Shown: positions 21,401 to 33,731, counted from the stretch's first letter. The stretch: 64,000 nucleotides of DNA from Psychrosphaera algicola (GCF_028401425.1 NZ_JAQOMS010000002.1:1736001-1800000); one strand, 5' to 3'. Numbers and translations are program-made. The notes: a model not told the origin generated them from the letters alone.

Positions 21401-24400
21401 TCTCCGTCGCTATCGACTTGTTCGTTCGTATCAAATTGGAAGGCATCATTAATATTTAATACACCATCGGAATCCGCATCATCGTCAATCGCGTCGTTTA
21501 CTCCGTCACCATCGGTGTCAATATTGAGCGGGTAAACTTCGTAAAAATTCAATCGTGGCAGGATCCGCATATACCAGTTTTCAACTTTGTTATTGAAGTC
21601 CCAGTAGTTGCTATTTTCCATTTCCCACTCAAGGACATAGAGTCGTTGGCCTTCTTGCGCTACCGGCACCCAATGACGTTTGTATTGTGGATTACAGTTC
21701 AGATCTGAATCAGCACAATTTACATTGTTGTATTGCTCATCAATGCCCGTTTCAATCGTAATGGTGCCATCTTTTAACTGCCAGTTATTGGCTATCCAAC
21801 CCCCATTTGGATAACTAAGATCTAAATCGTTACCAAAGATGGTTCGACTTGCACCACCATTTTCCAAACGGTAGCCATAAACCCAATCTGGCTTAACGCC
21901 ATGTTCATCAAATGAATCAGGGTTTGTCATTGACTAAGGCACTTAGCACCGCTTGATCGACAATAAACGAGCTATCGACGCTGAGTTCATGTTCAACAAC
22001 CAAGTCGTAATCACTATAATGTTCGCCGTTAAATTCAGACGACACAAGCGCAGAGAAAGACTGGGCGAATGTTTTATGCTTTTTAACTTTAACTAATCCT
22101 ACCTAGGATAAGTAAGTACCAACTCGCTATTTACAACCTGCTACAGGTAAAGTCAGGAGTCAAACCGGTTATCGATACATTGTTGTTCATATCAACTATA
22201 TCAGTGATGGTAGAATCGATTTCACCATCGTCGTCTGAGTCATATGGTAAACCTAGGAACGTGTAGACACCGTTAAAATTGGCCGTTGATAAAGTGTCAA
22301 ATTGCATTTCAGATTCAACACGATAAGTCGCATTATATTGGTTTCTTATCGCTAATTTTGCCGCCGCACCAACAGAACCATATAACGCTTCTCGGTAGTT
22401 ATCATCAACAGGTAAATACGAAGCTGTGGTTACTATCCTAAAGTGGCGTTCCAACTGGCTTTCTTCAATTAACGACAGCTCTTCTTTCGTACTTCTAACT
22501 TCAACTTCAAAGCTGTTTTCACCAAATTCATCAACAAAACGCAACGCAGTATCGAAGTCGACAACACCAACATCAAGAAGATCCCAAGCCGTAAACCATA
22601 CAACTTCAGTGTCGCCATTCAAGTCGGCAATCGCTGTATTATTAACTACGCTCCAAGTTCCTGAAATATCACCATTAAAATTAGAAGCACGGTATTCACC
22701 ATTTGCCCCATAAGACAAGCGAATGCCATTTGCGGTAAACAAGTTAAAGTCTGGATTTGATCCACGACCAGAAGAGATCAGAATGTATTCGTTAGTAAAT
22801 GAATTGGCATTAATCTCAACCTTTACACCATATTCTGGATCGAGAGGATCGACATCGTTTTCATCGTCAACACCGTCATTATCATCGTCTAAGTCGGCGT
22901 TATTACCTATCCCGTCTTGGTCTGTATCGTGCGACTCATTAGGATCAAATGGGAAACTATCGTCATTGTCGTTTACTCCATCATTGTCGTCATCGTTATC
23001 CCAAGTATCTGAAATACCGTCTAAGTCAAAATCAAAATCGCTAAATTCCGAAGTCTCTAAGAAACCAACATTAAACGTATCTGCATTTATGTCCATTGGA
23101 TCATATTGCCCAGCCCAAGCGGTAGGGTTATAGAAATATGAACCAACAAAGTAAGTGCGATTACCTACTGTTGAAAGTGGAGTGAATCGATATTCATAGT
23201 GAATAACACAGTCGATATCATTAACTGTACAGTCAGAATTTTCCGCCATGTCGCTGCGGTTAACAATATAACGTTCGACAAACGAGCCATCGATTGGGTC
23301 AATCTCCCAACGCTGATTTTCCACGACTGAGTTGTAATCAAAACCGCCGGTTTCCCAAATAAAGTGACCTGAATTCAAAGTAACTAAGAAGTCAAAATCA
23401 TGAGGATATGGATTACCGCTTTCATCGTAGTTATCAGGGTCTAGTAGGTCCCAACTAAAGTTTACAAGATGATCTGCGATACCTGCAAAGCTCGCAGCTG
23501 AATCTTGAGCACCGATGTACCTATAATCGCTTAATACAGCGTCAACCATATTGTAGATATCCAACGAAGCATATGTACGTGGGTTCGTTAAAACATCAGT
23601 GGTGTCCCAACCATCCCTGTCATTTAAAGACAATACAAAGAACTGATTGGTATCACTCTCAGCGAGATAAGCTTTAAAGTCCTGAGTCTGAATGCCTTCA
23701 TTGACGTTGTGTGGAATAAAGTTAATACAACTATTGTCATCAACTGTGTCAACTGTCCAATAGGCACCAAATTCTGGATCTATGCCATCGGGTTCTAAGC
23801 CATCATTCCATTCAGTATCAGTTACCAATGAGCCTGTACATTCTCCACCGGACCATACATGTAATGTCCAACCGGTGAAGTTTTTATCTTCACGATTATA
23901 ATAAATTACGGCTTGATTTTGTGTTGCAGTCGCAACTGGTGTTGGCATATCGTACCCACCGGTACCATCAATCCACGCGCCCTCTATTTGCTCTTTAAGC
24001 TGAGTCGTAACTAATGAATGAACAGATGACATCCCATCAAATTCGTCATAACGAGTGAGAACAATTAAATCACCATCCTCTGTCGTTAGGTGCAATTTAC
24101 CATCTATATCTATTGCCCACGAACCTTGAATATCCAAAACTTTAGACTCAAATGTTGTCGACGAGAACTCAACGGCAACATCTTTAATCATCGAGTCGTC
24201 TGAACGAGTATCGATAAGGACTGGCATCGCCCATGTTTTGTCTACAATTTCAGAATCAACAAAAGGAATAGATGTTGAGTCACTTAGCCTTGTTAACTCC
24301 ACAATTTCTGCGTTTTCGACTAATAGTGGGGTTAACGATGTTGACCCTGTTAACAACTCTCTTTGCCAGTCATTAACAAATAAGATCTGTTCTTTCTCAA

Positions 24401-27400
24401 TTGTATAAAATGTATCGACTAAGCCATCTTGTTTAATGAGATAAAGATCATTGCCAATGCTTTGCTCTCTAACAACAACGTCAGATGAGCCTATTATGTT
24501 GTAATAGGATTCCGCCGTTTGATAATCAATTATCCCCATTTCAGCGAGATAGAAAACATCTTCAATATAGGTATCCACGTCAGATTCTGAATCAATGATT
24601 AAAACATCATCAACAATTGCGAACGTACCAACTTCATAAGTTTGGTCGTCTGCATAAACAAACACACCAGTAGAATGATCAAACGATACTAACGCCCCAC
24701 TTTCTTCAATGGAGAAGCTCGGTTTAGCCAAAGGAGAATTTGTGATTTCTAAGTAAGTGTTATCAATTACTGACGAGTCGATGGTCAGTTTAGCGCCAAC
24801 ACGAGGATCAGTTGGTGCTATGTCATCAGCATCTAGTACCCCGTCGTTGTCGTCGTCATCATCGTTTGCGTCGATAATACCGTCGCCGTCAAAATCGTCA
24901 CCATTGCTCGCCGGATCCAAAGGATCAGTACCAAGTTGCAATTCAACTAAATCTGAGTAACCGTCATTATCGTCATCGTTATCGGAATTATTAGGAATAT
25001 TATCGCCGTCGGTGTCGTCATCAGAAAAACTTCCTATTGCTACCGTATTGTCCCAAGCAGGCTGATAACGGCTTAAATCGTCAGGTGCAATGAAGTTAAT
25101 ACGAGGTAAAATATACCAGCGATCTTCCTCATCAGCGGTAATCGTTCCGTCGTAGTTCCAATCTTGAGTTCGTCTTTCACGTTCAAATACCGCGGTGAAA
25201 CCCGAGCTATTCGTAGCGATGACATCCCATGTTCTTAGATAGTGATTTTCGTAAGCTGTGTTTTCGTCATACAATATTTCAAGAAATACCTGACTGTCAT
25301 TAGCATCCCAAGTCCATTCAGTGCCTAAAGTAAAGAAGTCGACACCTTCGTTATACATGGTCCCTTTTTTGCCTGTAATCCCTCTATTTAATACGCCATT
25401 TGGTCCAAAACGATAACCCCAAACATTTTCAATTTTAAGTTTATCGCCGTCCCACTGATCTGCATAGCCACTGTTTATGTGCGCTATATGAACATTTGGG
25501 AACTCTTTACCTAAACCACCAATGAAGGTTGACGCGGAGTCGTCGAATGACGCTATTAGCACTGCAAGAACAAATTCACTTACACCATTTACTTGCTTAT
25601 CAACCGTAGCTAAATACAGATTACCTTCTTGCTGTACCGCTGTATAAGTATAACTAACCTCACCGCTTGTTAAGACTAGTGCGCCATTATTCATTGACAC
25701 ATTGAAGTTGTCTTGAGCAATTTCGGTAAACGCAATATTGTCATTTGTGATTGTGAATAAATCACTTAATAAAGCGTAATTTTGAGAAAACGCTAGTTCG
25801 CTGGTTAAGGTGTAATCATAATTTAAAATCCAACGCCCAACGACGTCTGACACACTCGAACCTAACGATATATTGGCGCTAACATCAAACAATTTAGCGC
25901 TGTAACTACCCAACATTTCTTCTTTACGAGGATCATTAATAAAGACATAGTCAGTAATTGGTTCAATTTCAAAGGCGTAGGTGTCTTCAACATTTACTTC
26001 CAGTTCACTAAGGTACGCTGTCATCAACCAAAACAATTGATTTATTTACGACACCCGATGACACCATAATCCAATTCTGGCCTAACTGGCCATTTTCATA
26101 GGCGCTATTTAATTCATCAACAACTTCTTGGCTGAATGCAAAGCGCTCTAAAATTTGATCAAATGGGTAATAAATTGTTTCACTGTTTACAGTTGCGCCA
26201 TTTTCCAACACCACAGCATCATCACTTATACGCCAGTCAAACTCAGCTTGAGTTATCCCATTTTGTAAACCGTGATCTGCGATCAGTGTTTTACTGCTGC
26301 CAAACGTAAAGGTTTCAGCACTTTGCGGTAAAATGCCATTTTGCCAAACACCAGTGCTTACGAAGACTTTGCCGTCTACCATAGCCGTTGTAAACTCTTT
26401 ACGTTCACCGACTAATGGATCAAATGGATCGGCGTCAATTTCATCGGCTACACCGTCATTATCATCATCTAAGTCAGCATTGTCGCCAATACCATCTTTA
26501 TCAAAGTCGGAGGTTTCTGCTGAATTTAATGGGAAAGCATCAACTGAGTCTTCTGCACCATCGTTGTCGTCATCTTTATCAAAACAGTTGCTAATTCCAT
26601 CGCCATCAAAATCTTGATTACAGCCTTTAATATAACTAATGGCAAATGACGTCACCTCGTCAAATTCGTTATTATTGGTTGTATCTCGAGAAAGTTGCAC
26701 GGTTCCAGAAGTAAACGTATTTTGTTTTAATAGTAATTCAATAGAAGAAGAGCCACTGACGCTAAGATTTAACCGCCCTTCGGAATTAATAGCCCACGTT
26801 AAAGGAGCGAGGTAATTACTCATCGAATCGGCTAATTCCGCATTGTAATATTCCGCGCCGTTAATTAAGTAACCCGTTTTATCTTCATTGAAACGAATGA
26901 CGACCTGATTGCCCGTTTCAGTATCATCTAAACGATAGTTTCCTAAAGTGATATTCTCATCGATAAGCGGTATAAATGTTTCTGCAACATCGGCACAGGC
27001 ATTAACTTTTGAAGTTGTTGAGAAGAGTTTTGAAGTCGCACCAGTTGTTGCCCAGAAAACCCCCTGTTTAACTGACCCTGCCAATAATCTAAATGTTGTA
27101 TCGGTACTATTTTCAGTGACGACCAATCGTCCCTCATCTGAAACATCCCATGATACAGCACTACAAACTCCAGTCTCACTGCCGGCATTTACTTGCCCAG
27201 AACCATCTTGATTTAAGAAATAACTATAAACTGAATCTGACTCTGCAAAATACAAACTAAGCGTTGCAGGAATAGAAGATTTAGTTAGAACGGCGTCACG
27301 AATAGATTTTGCAATCGCCACGCTACCTTCTGTTCATGCCTGATTTACTTTCCACAGAATGGAAGGTTAATCGACTATTAACAAAACTATCAAACTCAAT

Positions 27401-29522
27401 CTCAACACTCTTTGAGAGGGCACACGGCGTGCCAACAACACATTTACGACCTTGCGTACCATAGCTTGAAATATTCACGGTATTTGATGAAACCGAATAT
27501 GAAAAATGTTCAAACTTAGTTGCGTTAGCTGGGTAATAATAGAACCCGGTATTGTCAGGCAATAACGTAAAGGTGTCGTCCGAGCCCACAGTTTTATAGG
27601 TTTTGTTAAAACTAAAGTCGCTTGGTAACGCGCTGTTACTTAAGTTGTAAGCTAAGTCAGAAAACGCATAGGTATTGTTATCTATATTCACAACAGTCGA
27701 AACATTGTAAGCAATAGAGTCTGTTACTTTACGAACCCGTCGGTAAGTAATATTTTGAGAAGGGGTTCCAGCACTACCTACGATAGCAACATTTAAGCTA
27801 CCTAAAGCATCGATAGTCCAATTAAAATTGACCAAATTACCATTAGAATTAGTGAAACTGCCTTGAGAATCTTCACCAAACATCAACATTTGTGATGAGG
27901 CATTTAGCAGTGCGTTGTCCGTTGGTGCTGACGAATTATCAACAACAGTAAGGAACAATTCTTTGTTCAGCAACGATGATGTATTGTACGCGATTAAGTC
28001 AGACTGATTAATTGACGTAATAGATACACTTTCTGATTGAAATGACGTTGTTTCGCCACTTGTATTATTACGGTACTCTCCTCTCACTCTCACCAACCAA
28101 CTGCGGCCATTGGCGTTATTAGCTAACTGGTTAATTGAAAAACCGTTAATGAATAATGTATTGTCGTCCTTTGCGGGATAAAGAGGCTCAGACAAAGTAA
28201 ACGATGAATCAAATGTCGCAATTACTTGAGTACCAGAAACTGCCCAGCTGAAAGAACGATCGCCAGCGGTTAGAAATTGACTAACAGTACCGACATTATT
28301 TGCGTTTAACGATACACCGCCAAATAACAATTTAGAATTTTTAAATAAACTACTAAATGAACGAACGGTGTTTGCGACCACATAGTTGCCAATAAACTCT
28401 TGCTCATCGGCACTTGGAACCAAGTTTTCGTCTTCAATTATATCTTCTACAAGGTCTTCGAGGGTCAGAGTGTCAATGTCATTGTTTTCGGCAACAACTT
28501 GTTCGATACTTTCTTGAACAAACAGATCTTTGGCCTGCTCATCTTTTATTAGGTCCTCAACCAGTTCTAAAACTGTGTTGGTATTTTCAGGTAAATCCGC
28601 GCCGTAATCGACAACTAACTGAATGACCGCAGCAACTTGAATAACCTCTTCATTGTCAACTTGTTCAACTAATGCGTCGTACTCGCCTTGATTTAATACG
28701 GCACCTTCTACAGGGGCTGTTTCGCCACTTTGCTCTTCAATGATATCTTGAACAAGAACGTAAATCGCCGTGGTGACGTTAGATACATTAATATTGATAT
28801 TTTCAGAGGCTGTTAATTCTCCGTCACTGCCGGCATCTTCAAGAAGCGATTTACCATCGCCTAAATAAGATTTAAATTCGACAGATTCAAAACCGCTACT
28901 AAGGCTGACCTACAGCAGTAACTTCAAATACGGCGTCTTCATCAACAAATTCAATTGGGATACGGTAAAGGCCATTTTCATCTGCAACAACTTCAAAGGT
29001 TTCTTCACCGACACGAATTGTCACTATCGCGTTTGGGATTGGATCATCAACAACAGCACCTGAAATGACAATTTCGCCATTAGCATAAAGCTCTAGCGTA
29101 ATATCATGAAATATCTGGGCTGCGGCTACCGTGTCTGACTCAACGACTTCGGCGTAAACTCTTAACGTAACTTGTTGGTCTTCGCTGATGTCAGGGGTTG
29201 TGAAATCAACTATAGATGAACCATCAACTACGTCGGTCCAAACCAATGGCATTGTAAAACCAGACGGCGCGTCCACAACTTCCCAACGCACTTGGCTCGG
29301 TAACTCTTCAATGCCGTTTGTTGCGGTTACATCAGCTCGAATCGACCAAGCTGTTTGCTCTTGAATCTCAACCATTTGAGCAGCCACAATTGAAAGCGAA
29401 GCTTCGGTCTGACGGTCAATTATTGCGCCTTGAGTAACTTGAACTTCGTCATCTTTATCCAGACAACCAAAAAGCAAAACGGAGCAAAAAACTATCCCCG
29501 TTGTTTTAAGCCAATTTGTCAT
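18423..29522 (-). CDS. Giant modular lipoprotein (~3,700 residues) with TSP3-like and LRR domains
   Basis: ATG 29522 opens a lipoprotein signal (IVFCSVLLFGC, Cys20). Order of parts: Ig-like strands (~40-145); a carboxypeptidase-regulatory-like domain (~150-205); an acidic helical stretch (~210-365); repeated beta modules; four Asp-rich calcium-binding thrombospondin-type-3-like clusters near residues 970-1035, 1500-1575, 2165-2230 and 2665-2765; an internalin-like leucine-rich region (~2770-3025); and C-terminal modules with the recurring pattern 'DGTGxxxWD...FxWxxDxEGxVxIDY'. The written frame is broken at ~28899-28904, ~27325-27335, 26008-26013, two sites at ~22102-22135, 21934-21939 and 19959-19964. 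Each neighbouring piece continues the same domain series, and four breaks are repaired by restoring CCTGG. I infer one surface-exposed or outer-membrane protein, probably adhesive. I know no named family of this architecture. It follows the barrel gene at 29555 with a 32-base gap. Confidence 0.75.
21220..21535 (-). repeat. TSP3-like calcium-binding repeat cluster 4 (within the giant gene)
   Basis: DNA encoding short Asp-rich units of the form DxDxDGxxD ('DTDGDGVNDAIDDDADSDG', 'DGIGDNEDLDDDNDG'). It is followed directly by the leucine-rich region, unlike the other three clusters, which are followed by a beta module. Confidence 0.8.
22838..23045 (-). repeat. TSP3-like calcium-binding repeat cluster 3 (within the giant gene)
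   Basis: Encodes 'DFDLDGISDTWDNDDDNDG' and 'DQDGIGNNADLDDDNDG' type units. It precedes a beta module ending in the helix-like 'LLDVGVVDFDTALRF' segment that is also seen after cluster 2. Confidence 0.8.
24795..25030 (-). repeat. TSP3-like calcium-binding repeat cluster 2 (within the giant gene)
   Basis: Encodes 'DTDGDNIPNNSDNDDDNDG' and 'DGDGIIDANDDDDDNDG' units. The following module has 'LAEMGIIDYQTAESYYN', which parallels the segment after cluster 3. Confidence 0.8.
26425..26625 (-). repeat. TSP3-like calcium-binding repeat cluster 1 (within the giant gene)
   Basis: Encodes 'DGDGISNCFDKDDDNDG' and 'DKDGIGDNADLDDDNDG' units, the first of four clusters counted from the protein N-terminus. 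It is followed by a module that includes 'ILERFAFSQEVVDELNSA'. Confidence 0.8.
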
Positions 29523-29554
29523 TTTTATTTCCTTGTCTTACATGCCGTATAATT

Positions 29555-30492
29555 TTAATTGATCCAAAGTATTCCAAAACTAAACTGCGTCCCAGACATA
29601 TCAATGTCTGGAATAGAGGCCGTACGTTCAATTCCACCGCTATTTTCATCTTTAAATGTGGTGCTCATTTCACTAAATTGAGCCATCATAAAATCCGCAT
29701 TAAACGTGAGTGCAATGCCCTTTTTAATTTCATAACTTACGCCAGCATTTAACCTTGCCTCAAATCCATTAAAAGATTCATCTATCGATTCAATTCCATA
29801 TTGCTGCTCTAGTTGTGAATTTTTCGCCGTCGCTAATACTGGCAACGCCAAGTTTGCCCCGACATGCCAAGTCAATCGCTTTCTAGCATTGGAAAAAGCC
29901 GTATTGTAGTGAATGCCTGCAATCGCATTAAAATATGTTAGATCTTCTTCTATGGCGAGTGGTGATGTCAAAATTTGAGGTGGGTTAGGATCAGTGAAAT
30001 ATTTATCACTTTCTCTAATTTCGTTATTTAGTTCAGCTGCACGGCCTATTGCTTCAAAATTTGAACGCACAAAACCTATGGTTTTTAATTGGCCACCAAA
30101 TGCGACATAAAATTCATCATCAACATGATAAACCCCTAGGCGACCATATCGGCTAAACTTAATTTACTGGTATTTTGTTGAACAATACCGTACTCGCCAA
30201 CCGACCAAGTGTCTTTGGTATATTCTTTGGTAACATCGGATTTAGTATTGAGTAAAAAGCCCCATTTGCCGGTGAGACTAGTATAGGAGCTCGCATAAAG
30301 AACAGTATTTGTGACACTGATATCCGTCGCTAAGTCGCCAATGCCAGCAAAATCTTTCAGTGATTCTTGATAACGAATTGTTTGCATACCGACTTGTGTA
30401 GAATTCAAACCGGGGTAGTTTTTATCTTCAGCGCTACAATTCATGCTGACTAAAACCAAGCTTATACACGTTGCAATACTACGAATCGACAT
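29555..30492 (-). CDS. Outer membrane beta-barrel protein, partner of the giant lipoprotein
   Basis: About 312 residues. ATG 30492 begins a signal peptide (RSIATCISLVLVSMNCSA). The mature part shows amphipathic strands ('NTVLYASSYTSLTGKWGFLL', 'VAFGGQLKTIGFV', 'LTWHVGANLALPVL') and ends 'TQFSFGILWIN'. It has no recognised family. The written frame breaks near CCTAGG at 30135-30140; a Trp codon plus one more G in the following run would join 'LADMVA' to 'GVYHVDDEFYVAFGG'. It is transcribed with and immediately upstream of the giant lipoprotein, which suggests a role in its export, display or anchoring; that is inference from position only. Confidence 0.7.
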
Positions 30493-30654
30493 CTTCTTTC
30501 CATGTTTGGTGTTTTTATAATTCTAGGCCAGTATAGAATAAAAAATCGCAAATAGAAAACCCCACCAAGTTAACTTATAATGTATTTTTTATTATGTATA
30601 TTACGGTTTTAATTAACCTTTATATCCAAATTGCAATTAGGGATTTACCTACTC

Positions 30655-31353
30655 ATGACAATCGCAATCATTGGCGCTATGGCACCAGAAATCGCTATTT
30701 TAAAAGACCAACTACAAAATATAAAGTCCACAAACGTGGCTGATTTTTGTTTTTACCAAGGAACGATTGATAATAAGTCCGTTGTATTGGTTCAATCGGG
30801 TATAGGTAAGGTTGCTTCTGCCGTTGCAACAACACTCGTGATTCAATTATTCAAACCTGACTATGTTATAAATACCGGCTCTGCAGGTGGTTTTGACTCA
30901 AGTCTTAAAGTAGGTGATATTACGGTAGGGAACGAACTTGTCCATCATGATGTTGACGTAACAGCATTTGATTATGTTTATGGCCAAGTGCCAAACATGC
31001 CGGCTCGTTTTGTTGCAGATCCAACATTAATAGCGTTAACCCAAGATTCAATTGCCGAACTAACCGACATAAATTGTAAAGTTGGGCTTGTAGCCACTGG
31101 CGACAGTTTTATGTGTGACCCAGCTCGGATCGAAGAAACCCGCGTTCGTTTTCCAGATATGTTAGCAGTTGAGATGGAAGGCGCGGCTATTGCTCAAGTA
31201 TGTCATCAATTAAATACCCCATTTGTCGTTATCCGTTCATTATCTGATATTGCCGGTCAAGAATCTCCGGTATCGTTTGAAGCCTATTTGGAAATTGCCT
31301 CTAAAAATTCTTCCCAATTGGTTTTGAACCTCATCTCAAAAATTAGCGCATAA
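30655..31353 (+). CDS. mtnN: 5'-methylthioadenosine/S-adenosylhomocysteine nucleosidase
   Basis: Cytoplasmic enzyme that cleaves adenine from MTA and S-adenosylhomocysteine (methionine salvage, autoinducer-2 precursor route). Family motifs are clear: 'IIGAMAPEIAILK' at the N-terminus, 'INTGSAGGFD', 'ATGDSFM', the nucleoside-binding 'AVEMEGAAIAQV' and the catalytic Asp in 'VIRSLSDIAG'. ATG 30655 is chosen because it matches the family N-terminus and an AGGG run lies ~14 bases upstream. 232 residues, the usual length, intact. It is followed after ~38 bases by a CbiB-family gene, an arrangement common in Alteromonadales. Confidence 0.95.
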   Translation: MTIAIIGAMAPEIAILKDQLQNIKSTNVADFCFYQGTIDNKSVVLVQSGIGKVASAVATTLVIQLFKPDYVINTGSAGGFDSSLKVGDITVGNELVHHDVDVTAFDYVYGQVPNMPARFVADPTLIALTQDSIAELTDINCKVGLVATGDSFMCDPARIEETRVRFPDMLAVEMEGAAIAQVCHQLNTPFVVIRSLSDIAGQESPVSFEAYLEIASKNSSQLVLNLISKISA

Positions 31354-31391
31354 CTGGCCTGCCAAATTTGAACCTTTTGGAAGGTTGGCCT

Positions 31392-32335
31392 GTGCTACAA
31401 CAATCACCAGAATTGGCAATGGTCATTCTGGTGATTGTTATCGAATGGTTGCTGCCACTTGGCAATCGCTTTCATATTGAAAATCTGTTCATCGGTTTGA
31501 CCAATGCAATACGTGTCAAATTGCGACTTCAAAGAACCAACATTAATCACACATTAAATGGTGTGTTAGCTCTTGTGTTCTATCTTGTATTTATCGCTAT
31601 AGTGCTGTTTGCCGTTTTGTTCGCCTTTGAAAACGATGTCTGGACTCAAGGTTTTTACTTTACCTTAGCTTGAGCCTGTCGACTCATACCCGCGTATTTC
31701 AGCAACTTCGACCACTTTTAGAAAACAACCAAAAAAGTGCGGCACGAACCTTATTAGCAACCATCACTATTTGGGATACCACCAAACTAAGTTTACTTGG
31801 TATCAATAAACTGATTCTCGAGCTTTTGATCTTTCGTTTTGTGCATGGTTGGCTGTTCCCTCTGATTGCGTTCGGTTTGTTCGGCGCAGCAGGTAGCCTG
31901 CTTTATATTGCCATCGTCGCTACACAATTTGCATGGTTGTCCTACGACAAAAAGATAAGCGACTTTGGTCAATTTTCAACTCGAATGCTAGACACTTTAA
32001 GCTTTATTCCTTCTCTATTTTTGGCCCCTATGTTTTCAGTATTTTGTTCTAGTCCTGGATGGTTAAACACTTTTTCAAATACAAAAAAACAATGGACAGA
32101 AAATAGAGGCTCGCTAACGCACTTATTATGGCTCGCAATTGTTTCTGCTGGTTGCAAATGTGAATTAGCGGGACCGCTGATGTTAAACGACCATAAAGTC
32201 CCTAGGCCAAGAATAAACTTCGCTAAAGCTATTGGCCCCGAACATATAACCCAATTATTAAATTGGATCGTGCGCTTTAAGATATTTACGCTAACGTTAT
32301 TGGTAACGGTTCTTCTTATTATTGGATTAAAATAA
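31392..32335 (+). CDS. CobD/CbiB family membrane protein
   Basis: Polytopic membrane protein related to the cobalamin biosynthesis protein CbiB/CobD (and AmpE). It has a transmembrane pair in the first 80 residues, then the conserved region 'RTLLATITIWDTTKLSLLGI', 'FPLIAFGLFGAAGSLLYIA' and 'AGCKCELAGPLML'. The usual ENxxDG motif is not conserved ('LILELLIFRF'), so a cobalamin role is doubtful; only one such gene is seen and no other cob genes are nearby. The GTG at 31392 has GGAAGG eight bases upstream. The frame breaks near 31660-31672 between 'QGFYFT' and 'LSLSTHTRVFQQLRP'. Confidence 0.75.
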
Positions 32336-32721
32336 ATGAAATTAACTTCACTTTTTTGTCACTGTTAACCTTATTTAGTTTTTCATCAGGTGCAGCCTAC
32401 TTTGGTTCTTTGGAGCTAATTGATGCTGAGCAACTTAATAAAGAACGGGAAAAATACATTGTATTAGATGTTAGAACCGCTGAGGAATTTAAAGCTGGTC
32501 ACATTGCTGGTGCAGTAAACATTCCGCACAAAAACATTAGCGAACATATAGAAACGATTAAAACTTGGCAGGATAAAACTATCGTGGTGCACTGCAAAAG
32601 TGGTTATCGAGCAGGCAAGGCTGAATCAGTACTTACCTCTAACAAGATAACAAATATGGTGCATCTAGATGGCGACTTTGACGGCTGGCAAGACAACAAT
32701 CAACCGATTGTTAAAGACTAG
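32336..32721 (+). CDS. Secreted rhodanese-like sulfurtransferase
   Basis: About 128 residues. ATG 32336 begins a signal peptide whose frame is broken in a T6 run near 32349-32355. The rhodanese domain reads 'YIVLDVRTAEEFKAGHIAGAVNIPH' and the active-site loop 'VVHCKSGYRAG' carries the catalytic Cys (CxxGxR type). Periplasmic single-domain rhodaneses of this kind are PspE-like; the sulfur acceptor is unknown. It directly follows the CbiB-family gene without a gap. Confidence 0.85.
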
Positions 32722-32842
32722 CTCATTCATTGTTTTTCATTACGTGTTTTTCATTACGAAGCATACTTTTGATGTAACCGCTATTCGGTATAAATAAGTT
32801 TCAAAGTAATCAATCCGACTCTGCTCATGCTCCGCTTAATGA

Positions 32843-33586
32843 CTATGGTTTAGGAAGTAGTGGAGCTATTACCTTAAACACCTGTTTTGCTAAATACTTA
32901 TAACCAGCGGAAGTAAAATGAACATCCCCTTGTTTCTTTTGAATCGCTGGTATTTTTAACAAGGCATGTGAATGTAAATCATTGATCACTATGTTGTTCT
33001 TCATCGCGAGTTGCTTCACGATATCGTTATAAATAATTTCATCGCCAACTTTTCTGCCAACCTCACCCTCTGGCACAGGCGTGGTAGCAGACCAAATAAG
33101 CTTAGCTTTAGTAGCCTTTAGCCTATGTATCAACTGAGTCATATTTTGTTTGTACTGAGTCGGCGTTGTCGTCAACGACCCGTTTATTTTGTCTCTATGG
33201 CCAGTATTTTTTGATTCAGGATGACGATAGCAAATATCCCACAAGCCCCAGTTAAAACTGATCACATCCCAATTAAGCGTCCCAAGCCAGTCATCGATAT
33301 GCTCTAATCCATAAGAAGAATATCGACCATTTGTCGGGATCCGAAAAACATCCGCCTTACCTTTCAGCAACTTTCTAACATGCACCGTATAACCAATGGA
33401 AATAGAGTCTCCAATAAGCAAAACATTTGGCAAATTAGGGTTATCCTTCGGATTTGAGAACGCTTTTTTAAACTCTTTGCCAGTATACAATTCATTGCTA
33501 CTGGCTAGGTTTTCTTGGCTATATGCATTTTGCGCAAACAAAGTAACTAGGCTCAACAGTAACAAACGAACAAATGTGGTTCTCAT
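32843..33586 (-). CDS. Secreted SGNH/GDSL-family hydrolase
   Basis: 247 residues. Signal peptide 'TTFVRLLLLSLVTLFAQNAYS'. Block I of the SGNH fold is 'VLLIGDSISIGY' with the catalytic Ser; the block V Asp-x-x-His is 'QGDVHFTSAGY'. The asparagine block is less clear ('ISFNWGLWDICY'). These enzymes are esterases or lipases; a 'GLWD' variant of this kind occurs in polysaccharide-linked hydrolases, so the substrate may be an acyl or acetyl group on a glycan. ATG 33586 is preferred over the upstream start because the signal sequence begins there. Intact frame. Confidence 0.8.
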   Translation of the reverse strand: MRTTFVRLLLLSLVTLFAQNAYSQENLASSNELYTGKEFKKAFSNPKDNPNLPNVLLIGDSISIGYTVHVRKLLKGKADVFRIPTNGRYSSYGLEHIDDWLGTLNWDVISFNWGLWDICYRHPESKNTGHRDKINGSLTTTPTQYKQNMTQLIHRLKATKAKLIWSATTPVPEGEVGRKVGDEIIYNDIVKQLAMKNNIVINDLHSHALLKIPAIQKKQGDVHFTSAGYKYLAKQVFKVIAPLLPKP

Positions 33587-33731
33587 AAATGGCCTTTCAG
33601 TAAACAAGGCGCCTCGCTAGAGGCCTAAAATTGTAGGTTAAAAATTTAATAAAAATAGGACCTGGACTTCGTACTCGTTTTACATAACGAGGCCCAAACA
33701 AAGTCAGCTCCCATCAAGCTGAAAATTCGTT

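Noticed and set aside
22131..26036. Reading the pieces of the giant gene as several independent genes
   Set aside because: No ribosome sites or signal peptides precede the inner pieces. The coding pattern and module series run across every break, and the only lipoprotein signal is at 29522.
33605..33731. attC-like look of GCGCCTCGCTAGAGGC near the small membrane protein
   Set aside because: It lacks a paired core, and the region holds normal chromosomal genes on both sides.
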